Shown: positions 8,311-16,384, counted from the first letter of the stretch. The stretch: DNA of 64,000 bases from an uncultured Vampirovibrio sp. (GCA_910583725.1 CAJTXZ010000008.1:1-64000), one strand, 5' to 3'. The notes: generated by a model not told the origin, from the sequence alone. Made by a program: numbers and translations.

Positions 8311-9270
8311 ATGATAACACTTAATTTAAAAAATGTTCAAAACTTTTCAAATAATCTAAAAATTATAAAGAAGGTGCCAAATATTCTTCCCGCTTCAAAA
8401 TCATTCGGTGAGATAAAGCCTGCAAAACTGGTCAGAACCCCGGTTTCTGATGCGTTTGAAAAATCAATAAGCAGAGAGCAGGCTTTTTGGAAAAATTTTG
8501 GATTTACACTGCCAATGAAGGATAAAGACCTTGAGGAATTCAGCGAGATTATACATGGTATTTGCGACGGCATTTTTGAATATGAATTGACACCAACCCT
8601 AAAGGCGCAATTTGCTGATACGAATGCAAAATTTTCAGGCAGGCTTAAAGAGGCAAGCTCAATTTTGCCAAAATTTCAAAGACGGCAGGAAAGCCTCGAA
8701 AAATGTTCAAATTTATCGGATGTTTTTTCTGAAGTTTCTGATTTGTGCGGATTTAAATTGACAACCAAAGGGAGCGAGCAGGAGGGCAGTGAAATTGTTC
8801 AAAAGATTGCAGGCTTAATTGATGAGGGCAAATTTGAACCGACTCATATTATAAACCGCGGCAAAACGCCGTATTTAAATGATGAACAGCTTACAGCCTT
8901 GTCAAAAAAGGGCTTTCATATTGTGCAGCCAAAAAATGCGTCGAATTTTAATTGTTCAAGCGTTTATTTTAGGGATGCAAAGTATGGCGTTCCTATTGAG
9001 CTTCAAATAATGGGTGATAAAACAGATAAAATAAATGCTAAGGAGCATATATTTTATAACTACAAAACAAAGGGCGGCGCAACAGAAAACGGGGTTGTGA
9101 ATGAAAAATTCCAAAAAGCCTTTGATTCAATGACAAGTGATGAGATTAATCAATATCAAAAATATATTGATGATTGTTATACCTTTGCAAGAGCAAAGGA
9201 ATTGAATGTGGACGGCATTAAAAAGCCTCTCCTGCCTGATAATATGGATGAAATTTTAAGGATGGTGTAG
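8311..9270 (+). CDS. Divergent RelA/SpoT-type nucleotide synthetase (alarmone synthetase-like)
   Basis: This 319-residue protein has no HD hydrolase, TGS or ACT domain, but its centre looks like the (p)ppGpp synthetase fold. Residues 110-121 read GRLKEASSILPK, matching the GRxKxxxSIxxK motif. DLCGFKL at 144-150 matches D(I/V)xGxR. VPIELQI at 227-233 matches the VEIQIRT strand with its catalytic glutamate (E230). AKEHIFYNYK at 243-252 matches the following His/Lys/Tyr segment. The usual G-Y-R-S-x-H motif is replaced by SNFNCSSVYF. It would therefore be a small single-domain synthetase or a toxin-like relative using another acceptor. GAGGT precedes the ATG. Residues 47-51 carry the DAFEK motif. 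The HExxH gene follows 69 bp downstream. Fold assignment is by motif reading only. Confidence 0.6.
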   Translation: MITLNLKNVQNFSNNLKIIKKVPNILPASKSFGEIKPAKLVRTPVSDAFEKSISREQAFWKNFGFTLPMKDKDLEEFSEIIHGICDGIFEYELTPTLKAQFADTNAKFSGRLKEASSILPKFQRRQESLEKCSNLSDVFSEVSDLCGFKLTTKGSEQEGSEIVQKIAGLIDEGKFEPTHIINRGKTPYLNDEQLTALSKKGFHIVQPKNASNFNCSSVYFRDAKYGVPIELQIMGDKTDKINAKEHIFYNYKTKGGATENGVVNEKFQKAFDSMTSDEINQYQKYIDDCYTFARAKELNVDGIKKPLLPDNMDEILRMV

Positions 9271-9339
9271 ACTTTTAAGATTTAAAGTGTATGAAAAAAA
9301 TTTTGGCAATTTTAAATTAGAAAAATACTTTATATAGAT

Positions 9340-10158
9340 ATGGAAACAGATATGAAGATTGGTAAAACCCGAGCGGTTGTTGCCAATAATATACAAAATG
9401 CTGCAATAAAGGGTGCAAAGTATGCTGATAAATTAATTGACAAGCATTCTGATGATTCTTTTTTATCGTCTAATAAATCAGACAAAGCAAAGGCATTGAA
9501 ATGCTTGCATACAATGTTTGTTGAAATTACGCCGGATGATGTTGCTGTAATTGAAAAGGCTGATAATAAAGATGCCGCAGAGTACTGTTTTAATCTAATC
9601 TGTAAATCTATGAAAATTCCGGAAGAAATAGCTCCTGAATTCAATGTAAAACCTTTGGACGAGGAAGTGCCAGGGATTTGCGGCTTGTATGGTTTTATGG
9701 ATAACAGGCTGTATTATTATAGTGAATCAAAAACAAATACCAAGCTTGGAAAATGGTGGACATTCGGGCTTTTGCGGCATGAGATGGAGCACTTTAGGCA
9801 AAATATGGACATGTTAAGAAGTAAAGATTTGAGCAGTGAACTTTTTAATTATTACGAAACATTGTACAAGGAGGCGGGACTTAGTAAAGAACGTTTTACG
9901 ACCTTTATTAATGAACTAAAGGATTTTCAAAAAAGCGTACTAAAGTATTATCCTGAGATTAAGAAAGGAAGCAGGGAATATAAGCATGCCAGAAAATTTC
10001 TTGCTAGCCAAACGAATTATACCTTGGGAACGAACGGACTAATAGACAGACTGCATTATTTTATTCAGCCCACAGAGTTTGAAGCCTGCAGAACGCAGGG
10101 ATTTAACTGGATTAATTATATGTGCACAAAAATAAGGAGTAATTTAGGCGGTGATTAG
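9340..10158 (+). CDS. HExxH zincin-like protein
   Basis: A 272-residue soluble protein of no recognised family. HEMEH at residues 147-151 is a perfect HExxH zinc-protease signature, preceded by the hydrophobic-basic segment TFGLLR, which suits the active-site helix. A plausible third ligand lies in PTEFEACR (E246 or E248) near the C-terminus, as in gluzincin-like folds. No signal peptide is visible, so it would act inside the cell or leave by an unknown route. The ATG at 9340 has no ribosome binding site; an in-frame ATG at 9352 is an alternative start. It lies 69 bp after the RelA/SpoT-like gene on the same strand. Protease activity is inferred. Confidence 0.6.
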   Translation: METDMKIGKTRAVVANNIQNAAIKGAKYADKLIDKHSDDSFLSSNKSDKAKALKCLHTMFVEITPDDVAVIEKADNKDAAEYCFNLICKSMKIPEEIAPEFNVKPLDEEVPGICGLYGFMDNRLYYYSESKTNTKLGKWWTFGLLRHEMEHFRQNMDMLRSKDLSSELFNYYETLYKEAGLSKERFTTFINELKDFQKSVLKYYPEIKKGSREYKHARKFLASQTNYTLGTNGLIDRLHYFIQPTEFEACRTQGFNWINYMCTKIRSNLGGD

Positions 10159-10170
10159 TTTTATCTTCCG

Positions 10171-10196
10171 CAAAGGCTGTTTAAGCCTTTGTGTTT
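10171..10196 (+). terminator. Rho-independent terminator after the HExxH gene
   Basis: The stem CAAAGGCT (10171-10178) and AGCCTTTG (10184-10191) is followed by TGTTTTT, directly after the gene that ends at 10158. Confidence 0.7.
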
Positions 10197-10267
10197 TTGC
10201 CGATACTCTCATGAGCTTCCTATGAGACATTGATTTTAACTTTGCTTTAAAAGGAGAGTTTCCAAGT

Positions 10268-10539
10268 TCAAAATAAATCACTATGGGTGCCGGTTCTAAA
10301 GACGGTTAAGATTAGAATATTTTCTTCAATTTTATAGATTAGAAGTCAATCCGGCTCAATGTGGCATTCCCTAAAGCTTGCATAATTTCCTGTCAGTGCG
10401 GGTCTTTGTATTTTTGGGGCAGCGCGATTTTATTACGGAGCATATCTACAACATCTTTTAATTTTTGTATTTTATATCCGCATTTTTTAATCCGCTTGTA
10501 ATCTTTGTGAAATTTTGAAGAATATTTTACTTCAAGCAT
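10268..10539 (-). pseudogene. Broken YafQ/RelE-type toxin
   Basis: The minus strand starts at the ATG at 10539 with MLEVKYSSKFHKDYKRIKK and then reads GYKIQKLKDVVDML and LPQKYKDPH, the normal opening of a YafQ-family mRNA interferase. The frame then hits TGA. One base further on the reading continues as LTGNYASFRECHIEPD, a second stop (TGA where the family has Trp), LLIYKIEENILILTVFRTGTHSDLF. So the gene carries a one-base deletion and a nonsense change and cannot make a full toxin. Its start overlaps the antitoxin stop as TAATG, the usual coupled arrangement. The catalytic-end motif is still legible, so decay looks recent. Confidence 0.85.
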
Positions 10540-10799
10540 TACTTTTCTAAATCCCTAAACATTTCATTTAAATCCGTATAGGCCTTTGAAAGCCCTATGC
10601 CTTTTTCAACATCTTCCATCGCCTTTATGGTTTCTTTGTTGTATTCATTGATGGTTAATTCAAAAGGCATACCTTTTTTTCTAACCATAGCCCTTGCAAA
10701 AACATTAAATGCCGTGCTCATATTAAAACCGAGTTCGTTGCATATGTGTTCAAACTGCTGTTTTAATTTTTCATCAATTCTTATATTAATATTTGTTCA
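10539..10799 (-). pseudogene. RelB/DinJ-type antitoxin with start removed by repeat insertion
   Basis: Reading the minus strand from 10796 gives TNINIRIDEKLKQQFEHIC, then NELGFNMSTAFNVFARAMVRKKGMPFEL and a normal C-terminus, which is a complete DinJ/RelB antitoxin except for its first few residues. Immediately upstream the frame has TGA (10797-10799), and the next base (10800) is the first base of the terminal inverted repeat of the element at 10800-11004. The element has therefore replaced the original start codon and promoter. A 60-residue product could still start at the internal ATG (10721), which would lack the ribbon-helix-helix strand. Confidence 0.8.
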
Positions 10800-11004
10800 A
10801 AATTTTGGTAATTATATACAATTTTACCCCTGCCCATCAAATGTTTTCTTTTCATTCCAGTCCCTATGTATAAAAAAGAGCGGGATAAGTTTCACTTTCA
10901 GGAAACTTATTTGAAACGCTCTTTTTTATACATAGGGACTTCCATTACAAGAAAAAAGGAAAATCAATATTTTTGTGTAAAATTGTATATAATTACCAAA
11001 ATTT
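10800..11004. repeat. Complete MITE-like palindromic repeat (copy A)
   Basis: This 205-bp non-coding element has perfect 28-bp terminal inverted repeats (10800-10827 and 10977-11004). Inside is a second perfect inverted repeat with 24-bp arms (10859-10882 and 10917-10940), and inside that a third (ATAAGTTT / AAACTTAT). It encodes no protein. Three more degraded copies occur in this window (4772, 18350 and 28293), which share the tract ending in ACAATTTTAC and the right arm. It abuts the truncated antitoxin. No clear target-site duplication is visible. It looks like a transposase-dependent miniature element; the transposase is not in this window. Confidence 0.8.
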
Positions 11005-11068
11005 ATTTACAATAACAATATATTGCAAATAAACGCAAAGAAACAGTACTAAAATGTCAAATCGGCAA

Positions 11069-11114
11069 AAATATAAGCTTAAGAACTTACTTTGGCTGTC
11101 TTAAGCTTATATTT
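11069..11114 (-). terminator. Terminator of the dap operon
   Basis: A 15-bp perfect stem, 11069-11083 with 11100-11114 (AAATATAAGCTTAAG and its complement), lies just beyond the dapA stop at 11133. It could work in both directions. Confidence 0.65.
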
Positions 11115-11132
11115 AAATATTATAATAATTTT

Positions 11133-12047
11133 TTATGCTTTAGTGTTTTTGCCGATACTTTCAAGCACCTGGTTTAAAACATCAAATAATTCAGCTCTTT
11201 CGATTTCATTTAATTCGACAAGCGGTCTTCTAACAAAATTTTCAATCATCTTAAGCCTTGATAATACAGCTTTTACAGGAACAGGGTTTGGCGCCATAAA
11301 TAGTTTTCTAAACAGAGGGTAAAGTTTTTGGTGCATATTGCGTGCTGCCTTTATTTGGCCGGATTTAAAGTTATGAATCAAAGATTTTAATTCATCGCCA
11401 ACAACATGTGACGCAACAGAAATTACACCATGTGCGCCAAGGGATAGCATTGGAAGGGTTAGGCTGTCATCGCCGCAATATATTGCAAAATCCTCAGGAC
11501 ACAATGATTTTAATTCTGTTATTACGTCCATATCGGGAAAACTTTGTTTGAGGCCGATAATGTTTGGATATTCTTTTGCAAGGAATGCAACGGTTGAGGG
11601 TTGCATATTAACGCCTGTTCTTCCCGGGATATTATATAGAATGATTGGGATGTCGACATTTTTTGCAATGGCGCCAAAATGCTCAATCATTCCCTGCTGG
11701 TTTGGTTTATTGTAGTATGGTACAACGGATAATATCGCGTCAGCACCCAGCTCCAGCGCTTTTTTTGATGAATTAATGGCCGTCCTTGTACAGTTGGAGC
11801 CTGCACCCATAATTATTTTTGCAGCGCCTGAAACCGCACCTCTTACTGCATATAAAAGTTCAAACTCTTCTTCATGGGTTAATGTTGGGCTTTCGCCTGT
11901 TGTGCCTGCGACTAAAAGAGCGTCAGAGCCAGTATTTACAAGATGTTTGGCAAGTTTTTCAACGGCAGGAAAATCAATCTCCCTTTTTTCATTAAAGGGT
12001 GTTACCATTGCGGTTATTACTTCACCGGCATCATATCTTAATGTCAT
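11133..12047 (-). CDS. dapA: 4-hydroxy-tetrahydrodipicolinate synthase
   Basis: DapA condenses pyruvate with aspartate semialdehyde, the first committed step to diaminopimelate and lysine. The protein of 304 residues has the family segments AMVTPFNEKREIDF, GTTGESPTL (pyruvate site), the proton-relay tyrosine in VPYYNKPNQQG, YNIPGRTGVNM, and the Schiff-base lysine in IIGLKQSF. AAGGAG precedes the ATG. It is the last gene of the dapB-asd-dapA operon, 87 bp after asd, and is followed by a terminator. Confidence 0.96.
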   Translation of the reverse strand: MTLRYDAGEVITAMVTPFNEKREIDFPAVEKLAKHLVNTGSDALLVAGTTGESPTLTHEEEFELLYAVRGAVSGAAKIIMGAGSNCTRTAINSSKKALELGADAILSVVPYYNKPNQQGMIEHFGAIAKNVDIPIILYNIPGRTGVNMQPSTVAFLAKEYPNIIGLKQSFPDMDVITELKSLCPEDFAIYCGDDSLTLPMLSLGAHGVISVASHVVGDELKSLIHNFKSGQIKAARNMHQKLYPLFRKLFMAPNPVPVKAVLSRLKMIENFVRRPLVELNEIERAELFDVLNQVLESIGKNTKA

Positions 12048-12134
12048 ACTTTTCTCCTTAGCTCATATTTTTTTGTGTATATTGCCATTGCCTGCCTGTA
12101 ATACAAGCGAGACAAGGCCATCCGGTCAGCCTGA

Positions 12135-13163
12135 TTATTTCTGTGCTGCAGGATATAATCCCATTTCTGCAACTTTTTCTGCAAGCCTTACGGTGTTTAG
12201 TGCGGCGCCTATTCTTAAATTATCTGCCACGCAGAATAAATCAATGGCGTTATCAAAGGCGATAGATTTTCTTATTCTGCCAACGTATACGGGGTCTTTT
12301 CCGGCACAGTCTTTTGGTGTTGGGTAAATATAATTATCAATATCATCCACAACCTCAACACCCCAAGCAGAAGACAAGATTTCTCTTGCTTTATTTGCGT
12401 CAATCGGCTTTTCAAACTCTATTGTTACAGCCTCTGAATGGCCTCTGTATACAGGCACCCTTACTGCCGTGCAGGAAATAGGAACAGAAGAATCAAGGTG
12501 AAGAATTTTTCTTGTTTCGTTTGTTACCTTCATTTCTTCTTTTGTGTAGCCGTTTTCTGTGAATGAATCAATCTGCGGGATGAGATTAAATGCGATTTCG
12601 TACTTAAATACCTGATTTTCATACGGCATACCTACAAGGCTTACCTTTGAATTGTCGGTTAATTCATTCATAGCAGCTAATCCTGCGCCTGAAACGGCCT
12701 GATAGGTTGAAACAATGAGTCTTTTAATGTTTGCATAATCGTGTAATGGTTTTAAAACAAGCATTAATTGGGATGTTGAACAATTGGGGTTTGCAATAAT
12801 GCCGTTATGTTTTCTTAAATCATCATCGTTAACGCCTGCAATTACAAGCGGCACATCCTTTTCCATTCTGAAAGCGCTTGAGTTATCTATGTATACAGCT
12901 CCTCTTTTTGCAGCTTCTTTTGCAAGGGCAAGGCTTGTTGAGCCGCCTGCTGAGGCAAGCACTATATCTACACCTTCAAAGGCCTCGGGTGTTGCTTCAA
13001 TTACTGTGTAATCTTTTCCCATAAAGTCAAGCTTTGAGCCTGCAGAGCGTTTTGAGGCCAACATTTTAATTGTATTAAATTCAAACTTTTTTTCTTCCAA
13101 AATACTTAAAATTTCACGGCCGACAACGCCTGTCGCACCAAGAACAGCTATATTAGGCTTCAT
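12135..13163 (-). CDS. asd: Aspartate-semialdehyde dehydrogenase
   Basis: This enzyme reduces aspartyl phosphate to aspartate semialdehyde with NADPH, feeding the Lys/DAP, Met and Thr branches. Length is 342 residues. The NADP site AVLGATGVVGREIL is at the N-terminus, the catalytic cysteine is in IANPNCSTSQ (about residue 129), and YQAVSGAG and VRVPVYRGHSEAV are substrate-site segments. Its start overlaps the dapB stop by four bases (ATGA type), so translation is coupled. Confidence 0.96.
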   Translation of the reverse strand: MKPNIAVLGATGVVGREILSILEEKKFEFNTIKMLASKRSAGSKLDFMGKDYTVIEATPEAFEGVDIVLASAGGSTSLALAKEAAKRGAVYIDNSSAFRMEKDVPLVIAGVNDDDLRKHNGIIANPNCSTSQLMLVLKPLHDYANIKRLIVSTYQAVSGAGLAAMNELTDNSKVSLVGMPYENQVFKYEIAFNLIPQIDSFTENGYTKEEMKVTNETRKILHLDSSVPISCTAVRVPVYRGHSEAVTIEFEKPIDANKAREILSSAWGVEVVDDIDNYIYPTPKDCAGKDPVYVGRIRKSIAFDNAIDLFCVADNLRIGAALNTVRLAEKVAEMGLYPAAQK

Positions 13164-13957
13164 AATATATTCTCCAATCCGTAAACAAATTCATTATTAT
13201 CAAAAACATATTTAATGGCTAATTCAACGCCCGACATAAAACATTCGCGGTTAATTGAATCATGCCTGATTTTAAGCGTTTGCCCGAGAGAGCCGAAAAT
13301 TACTTCCTGGCTTGCAACAAAGCCCGGCATTCTAACTGAGTGTATATGGATATTTCCTCTGTCATTTTCTTTAAAGTTGCCGCCTCTTGCGCCTTTTATA
13401 ATTTCTGTTTCATAGGCATTATTTTTTGCCATATCAGGATTAACCTCTGCCATCATTTGCGCTGTCTTAATAGCAGTGCCTGATGGTGCGTCCTTCTTTT
13501 GATTATGATGAAGTTCAATTATTTCAGCGTTATCAAAATATTTTGCCGCCATTTTTGAAAACATCATCATTAAAACTGCACCAACGGCGAAGTTTGGCGC
13601 AATGATACAGCCTGTATTATTTTCATTAGCCAGTTTTTTCAATTCTTCAATCTGTTCCATAGAAAGGCCTGTGGTGCCGATTACAGGTTTTACTTTTGCA
13701 TTCAGATATTTTTTTGTATTTTCAAAAACGGTTGTAGGCTGCGTAAAATCAACTACAACGTCAGGTTTATTTGCCTCAATCGCTTTTTCAATATCGCTTT
13801 CTATAACAACATCGCCGTGGATATTTTCACCTGTTCTAAATTTATCTACAGCCATAACTAAGGTCATTTCATTTTTGGTTTCATTATTGTTAATAACGGT
13901 CTTTATAACTTCACTGCCCATTTTTCCAAGAGCACCAACCACGCCGACTTTTATCAT
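13160..13957 (-). CDS. dapB: 4-hydroxy-tetrahydrodipicolinate reductase
   Basis: DapB reduces the DapA product to tetrahydrodipicolinate. The 265-residue protein has the Rossmann motif VGVVGALGKMGSEV at the N-terminus, VDFTQPTTV, IGTTGLS, APNFAVGAVLMM and the catalytic segment ELHHNQKKDAPSGTA. It is the first gene of the operon, preceded by GGGGAGG close to the ATG. The order dapB-asd-dapA suggests dedicated peptidoglycan and lysine supply. Confidence 0.96.
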   Translation of the reverse strand: MIKVGVVGALGKMGSEVIKTVINNNETKNEMTLVMAVDKFRTGENIHGDVVIESDIEKAIEANKPDVVVDFTQPTTVFENTKKYLNAKVKPVIGTTGLSMEQIEELKKLANENNTGCIIAPNFAVGAVLMMMFSKMAAKYFDNAEIIELHHNQKKDAPSGTAIKTAQMMAEVNPDMAKNNAYETEIIKGARGGNFKENDRGNIHIHSVRMPGFVASQEVIFGSLGQTLKIRHDSINRECFMSGVELAIKYVFDNNEFVYGLENIL

Positions 13958-14247
13958 CTTGCCTCCCCGTTTTTGTTAATTAGGTCAGATACAGCCTGAA
14001 TTATTTCATAAAAAAATACACATTTCAAGATTTTTTATAGTGTAAATATTTAATTTTTCTTAAATTTTTTAAAGTTTTGTTAAATTTTAAGCAATAACAC
14101 TCATTTAAGGATATAAGACAGTGCTGGCATATAAAATATAAATCTTATCTATAAAGCCTAAAAACAAAATGAAATATATCTTGAGTATAGGATGCAAATT
14201 TATGCTAAAAAGAAATTTAGCAAGAGCTTATATGAGAGGTTTCAAGC

Positions 14248-14874
14248 CTATGCCATTTCTTCTTCTATAAGTTTATCTTTAATTTTATCAAGTCCGGATT
14301 TAATTATCCTTGAAATTCTTGATGGAGAAATTGAAAATTCTTCTGATAATTCCATCAATTTTTTTTCCTGGAAAAACCTTGCCTCAATAAGCTCTCTTTC
14401 GCGCCTTGGAAGCAGGGCCACGGCATCTTTAAGTGCTGATGAAATCTGGTTAAATTCACATATTTCTTCCGGGTTTCTGCTTGCGTCCCTAATTTCAAAA
14501 GGCTTTTCAGATTCATACATTTCATCGGAAGAAAGTATGGTTTTATATATGGCTTCCCTTATCTCATTTTTGTCGGCTTCAATGGTACGGTGAAATTTGA
14601 CGCCATGCCATCTGTATCTTCGCCTTAGTTCGTTTCTTATGGCCCATTTTATTGCGGTTGAAACGTATGATTCATTGTATTCTTCATCATCGTTTTCTTT
14701 ATGATGGTTACACAAGATATCAACAGTTTGAATGCCTATATTTGTAAGCTCGTCATATTCAATCAAATGCTGTGCTGCAATTGATTTATATTCAACCTTG
14801 ACTATTTTATTAATCAGATTAAGGTATTTGCGAAGCCTTGCGTTTTTTTCAATTTTTTCTTTTAGATTTTCCAT
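14248..14874 (-). CDS. Sigma-70 family RNA polymerase sigma factor
   Basis: A short sigma factor of 208 residues. The N-terminal half (IAAQHLIEYDELTNIGIQTVD, then SYVSTAIKWAIRNELRRRYRW) corresponds to regions 2.1-2.4. The C-terminal part (ALLPRRERELIEARFFQEK, then MELSEEFSISPSRISRIIK) is region 4 with the -35-binding helix-turn-helix. There is no region 1 and hardly any region 3, so it is a group 3 or extracytoplasmic-function-like alternative sigma factor. I prefer the ATG at 14874 over a TTG four codons earlier. It is transcribed divergently from the calpain-like gene. Regulon and anti-sigma partner are unknown. Confidence 0.85.
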   Translation of the reverse strand: MENLKEKIEKNARLRKYLNLINKIVKVEYKSIAAQHLIEYDELTNIGIQTVDILCNHHKENDDEEYNESYVSTAIKWAIRNELRRRYRWHGVKFHRTIEADKNEIREAIYKTILSSDEMYESEKPFEIRDASRNPEEICEFNQISSALKDAVALLPRRERELIEARFFQEKKLMELSEEFSISPSRISRIIKSGLDKIKDKLIEEEMA

Positions 14875-15033
14875 CTTTTGAAACAAATAAAAATGTCAGG
14901 CTAACATAATATAACTTAATCATATATTTTTCAACAAAAAAAGTTTTTTGTTAAGAAAGGTTACATTGCAGAGACTAAATCTTAAAGTTTTTGCGTCATT
15001 TGTCCGTTGTTGTAAATTATGAACACAATGCAT

Positions 15034-15073
15034 TGCGCATAAAGAATATTGTCTTTTGTTTCTTTTATATGCG
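15034..15073. other. Hairpin in the sigma factor-calpain intergenic region
   Basis: GCGCATAAAGAA and TTTCTTTTATATGCGC can pair with a small bulge. It lies between the divergent sigma factor gene and the calpain-like gene, where a promoter or regulatory element is expected. Confidence 0.3.
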
Positions 15074-15124
15074 CTTTATTAGGTGTATTTAGCGGTTGAG
15101 CCTAAAAGAAAGGAAAAAATAAAG

Positions 15125-16366
15125 ATGGATTTTTCAAAAATAAATTCAAAATCCAAAAATAGCAACAAGCCTGAGATTCAAAAGCAGTATATTGCATTTA
15201 AAGAAGATTCAAAGCTTGATTTCAATGCTGCAAACTATAGTGTTAAAAAAGGCAGTATAAGTAATAACGGTAATTTATTTTTTAACCATTATAATTCAGA
15301 TTCTGATAAAAAGCTTTGCCAGGATGAATTGCAAATGTTAATGGCAGATCTTAAAGGGGCTGATAAGGATAATGACGGCGATTTATCAAATAAGGAAATT
15401 GATAAATTAATTAAAGATATCTCCGGGGGGGGGGGGGCGGGCAAAACCAAAAAAACACAGAGGAAACAGTTCTTTGCGTTTCTTGATGATATACAAAAAA
15501 GTTATAAAAAAACGATACGAAATACATCTGATGGCAAAATAGACTATGCGCCGCAGGGAGGACAAGGAGACTGCTGGTTTTTAGCGTGCGCTAATTCATT
15601 AAGCACTACAGAATGGGGCACAGAGGCAATCAAAGAGGCTATTAAGGATGATAAAAACAATGAAGAATATAAGGTAAACCTTAAGGGTGTTGATTTTGAG
15701 GCAACCTTTAGTTATGAAGATGTTGAAAAGGCCAAGAAAGCAGTCAAGGGTGGAACACATGGGGCACCGAAGTATTCAACCGGTGATGTTGATATGCTTC
15801 TTTTAGAGATGGCGGCTGAAAAATATTTGCAAAAAGAAATGGATGAGAATGGACTTGTCAGGAAAGATTCAGATAATCCGCTGGTTAACGGCAATATCTC
15901 AGGAAAGTTGAGTTTGTCTTATATGTTAACCGGAAAAGCGGGCCATGCTTTCTTTTTCAGTAAATCTTCACCTGAAAAACTTGCCGATACAAGCAAAATG
16001 CAAGATTATCAAAAATGCACCTGGAAAGCTATTCAGGATACTGCATCAAACGTCACAATCGAAAAGAAGGAGGCTGTCTCAAACATATTAAAACAGTTTG
16101 CAAAAAATCCTGATAATTATTCTGTCGGGTGCGGCAAAAAGGATATGGGAAGAATGCATGAATATACAATAAAAGATGTAAAGACTGATGAAGAGGGAAA
16201 TATTACAAAAGTGGGCTGCATAAATCCATGGTCTCCGAATGAAATTAAATGGTATAGTTTTGATGATTTTTCAAATAACGTAAGCTCTATAGAAATAACA
16301 AGCAAAGATGATACGTATGACGAGTTTATGGAGGGTTTTGCGCCTTATCCAAAACGGGTTGATTAG
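15125..16366 (+). CDS. Calpain-like cysteine protease with EF-hands and G13 tract
   Basis: A 413-residue protein. Two EF-hand-like loops come first: a divergent one, NSDSDKKLCQDE, and a canonical one, DKDNDGDLSNKE, just before a Gly linker. The second part is a calpain (peptidase C2) domain with all three catalytic residues readable: Cys150 in GQGDCWFLA, His345 in RMHEYTI, and Asn367 in CINPWSP. I chose the ATG at 15125 because AGAAAGGA lies 10 bases before it; an ATG at 15083 is also in frame. The linker (about residues 101-104) is encoded by 13 consecutive G bases at 15425-15437. One G more or fewer brings a stop at 15484 or 15540, before the catalytic Cys. No signal peptide is seen. Calcium-dependent proteolysis is inferred. 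Confidence 0.85.
   Translation: MDFSKINSKSKNSNKPEIQKQYIAFKEDSKLDFNAANYSVKKGSISNNGNLFFNHYNSDSDKKLCQDELQMLMADLKGADKDNDGDLSNKEIDKLIKDISGGGGAGKTKKTQRKQFFAFLDDIQKSYKKTIRNTSDGKIDYAPQGGQGDCWFLACANSLSTTEWGTEAIKEAIKDDKNNEEYKVNLKGVDFEATFSYEDVEKAKKAVKGGTHGAPKYSTGDVDMLLLEMAAEKYLQKEMDENGLVRKDSDNPLVNGNISGKLSLSYMLTGKAGHAFFFSKSSPEKLADTSKMQDYQKCTWKAIQDTASNVTIEKKEAVSNILKQFAKNPDNYSVGCGKKDMGRMHEYTIKDVKTDEEGNITKVGCINPWSPNEIKWYSFDDFSNNVSSIEITSKDDTYDEFMEGFAPYPKRVD
15425..15437 (+). repeat. Homopolymeric G13 tract (possible phase-variable site)
   Basis: Thirteen consecutive G in an AT-rich genome, within the reading frame between the EF-hand and protease domains. The present length keeps the frame. Adding one G leads to TGA at 15484-15486, and removing one leads to TAG at 15540-15542. 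Confidence 0.7.
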
Positions 16367-16384
16367 TAAAATTCAGTGTCTAAA

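Noticed and set aside
10859..10940. Central palindrome at 10859-10940 as a simple terminator
   Set aside because: It is part of a larger element with perfect outer inverted ends and homologous copies elsewhere, so a plain terminator does not explain it.
15425..15437. G13 tract as mere sequencing artefact
   Set aside because: It cannot be excluded, but the frame is intact across it and it encodes a Gly linker similar to that in a sister protein, so it is reported rather than dropped.
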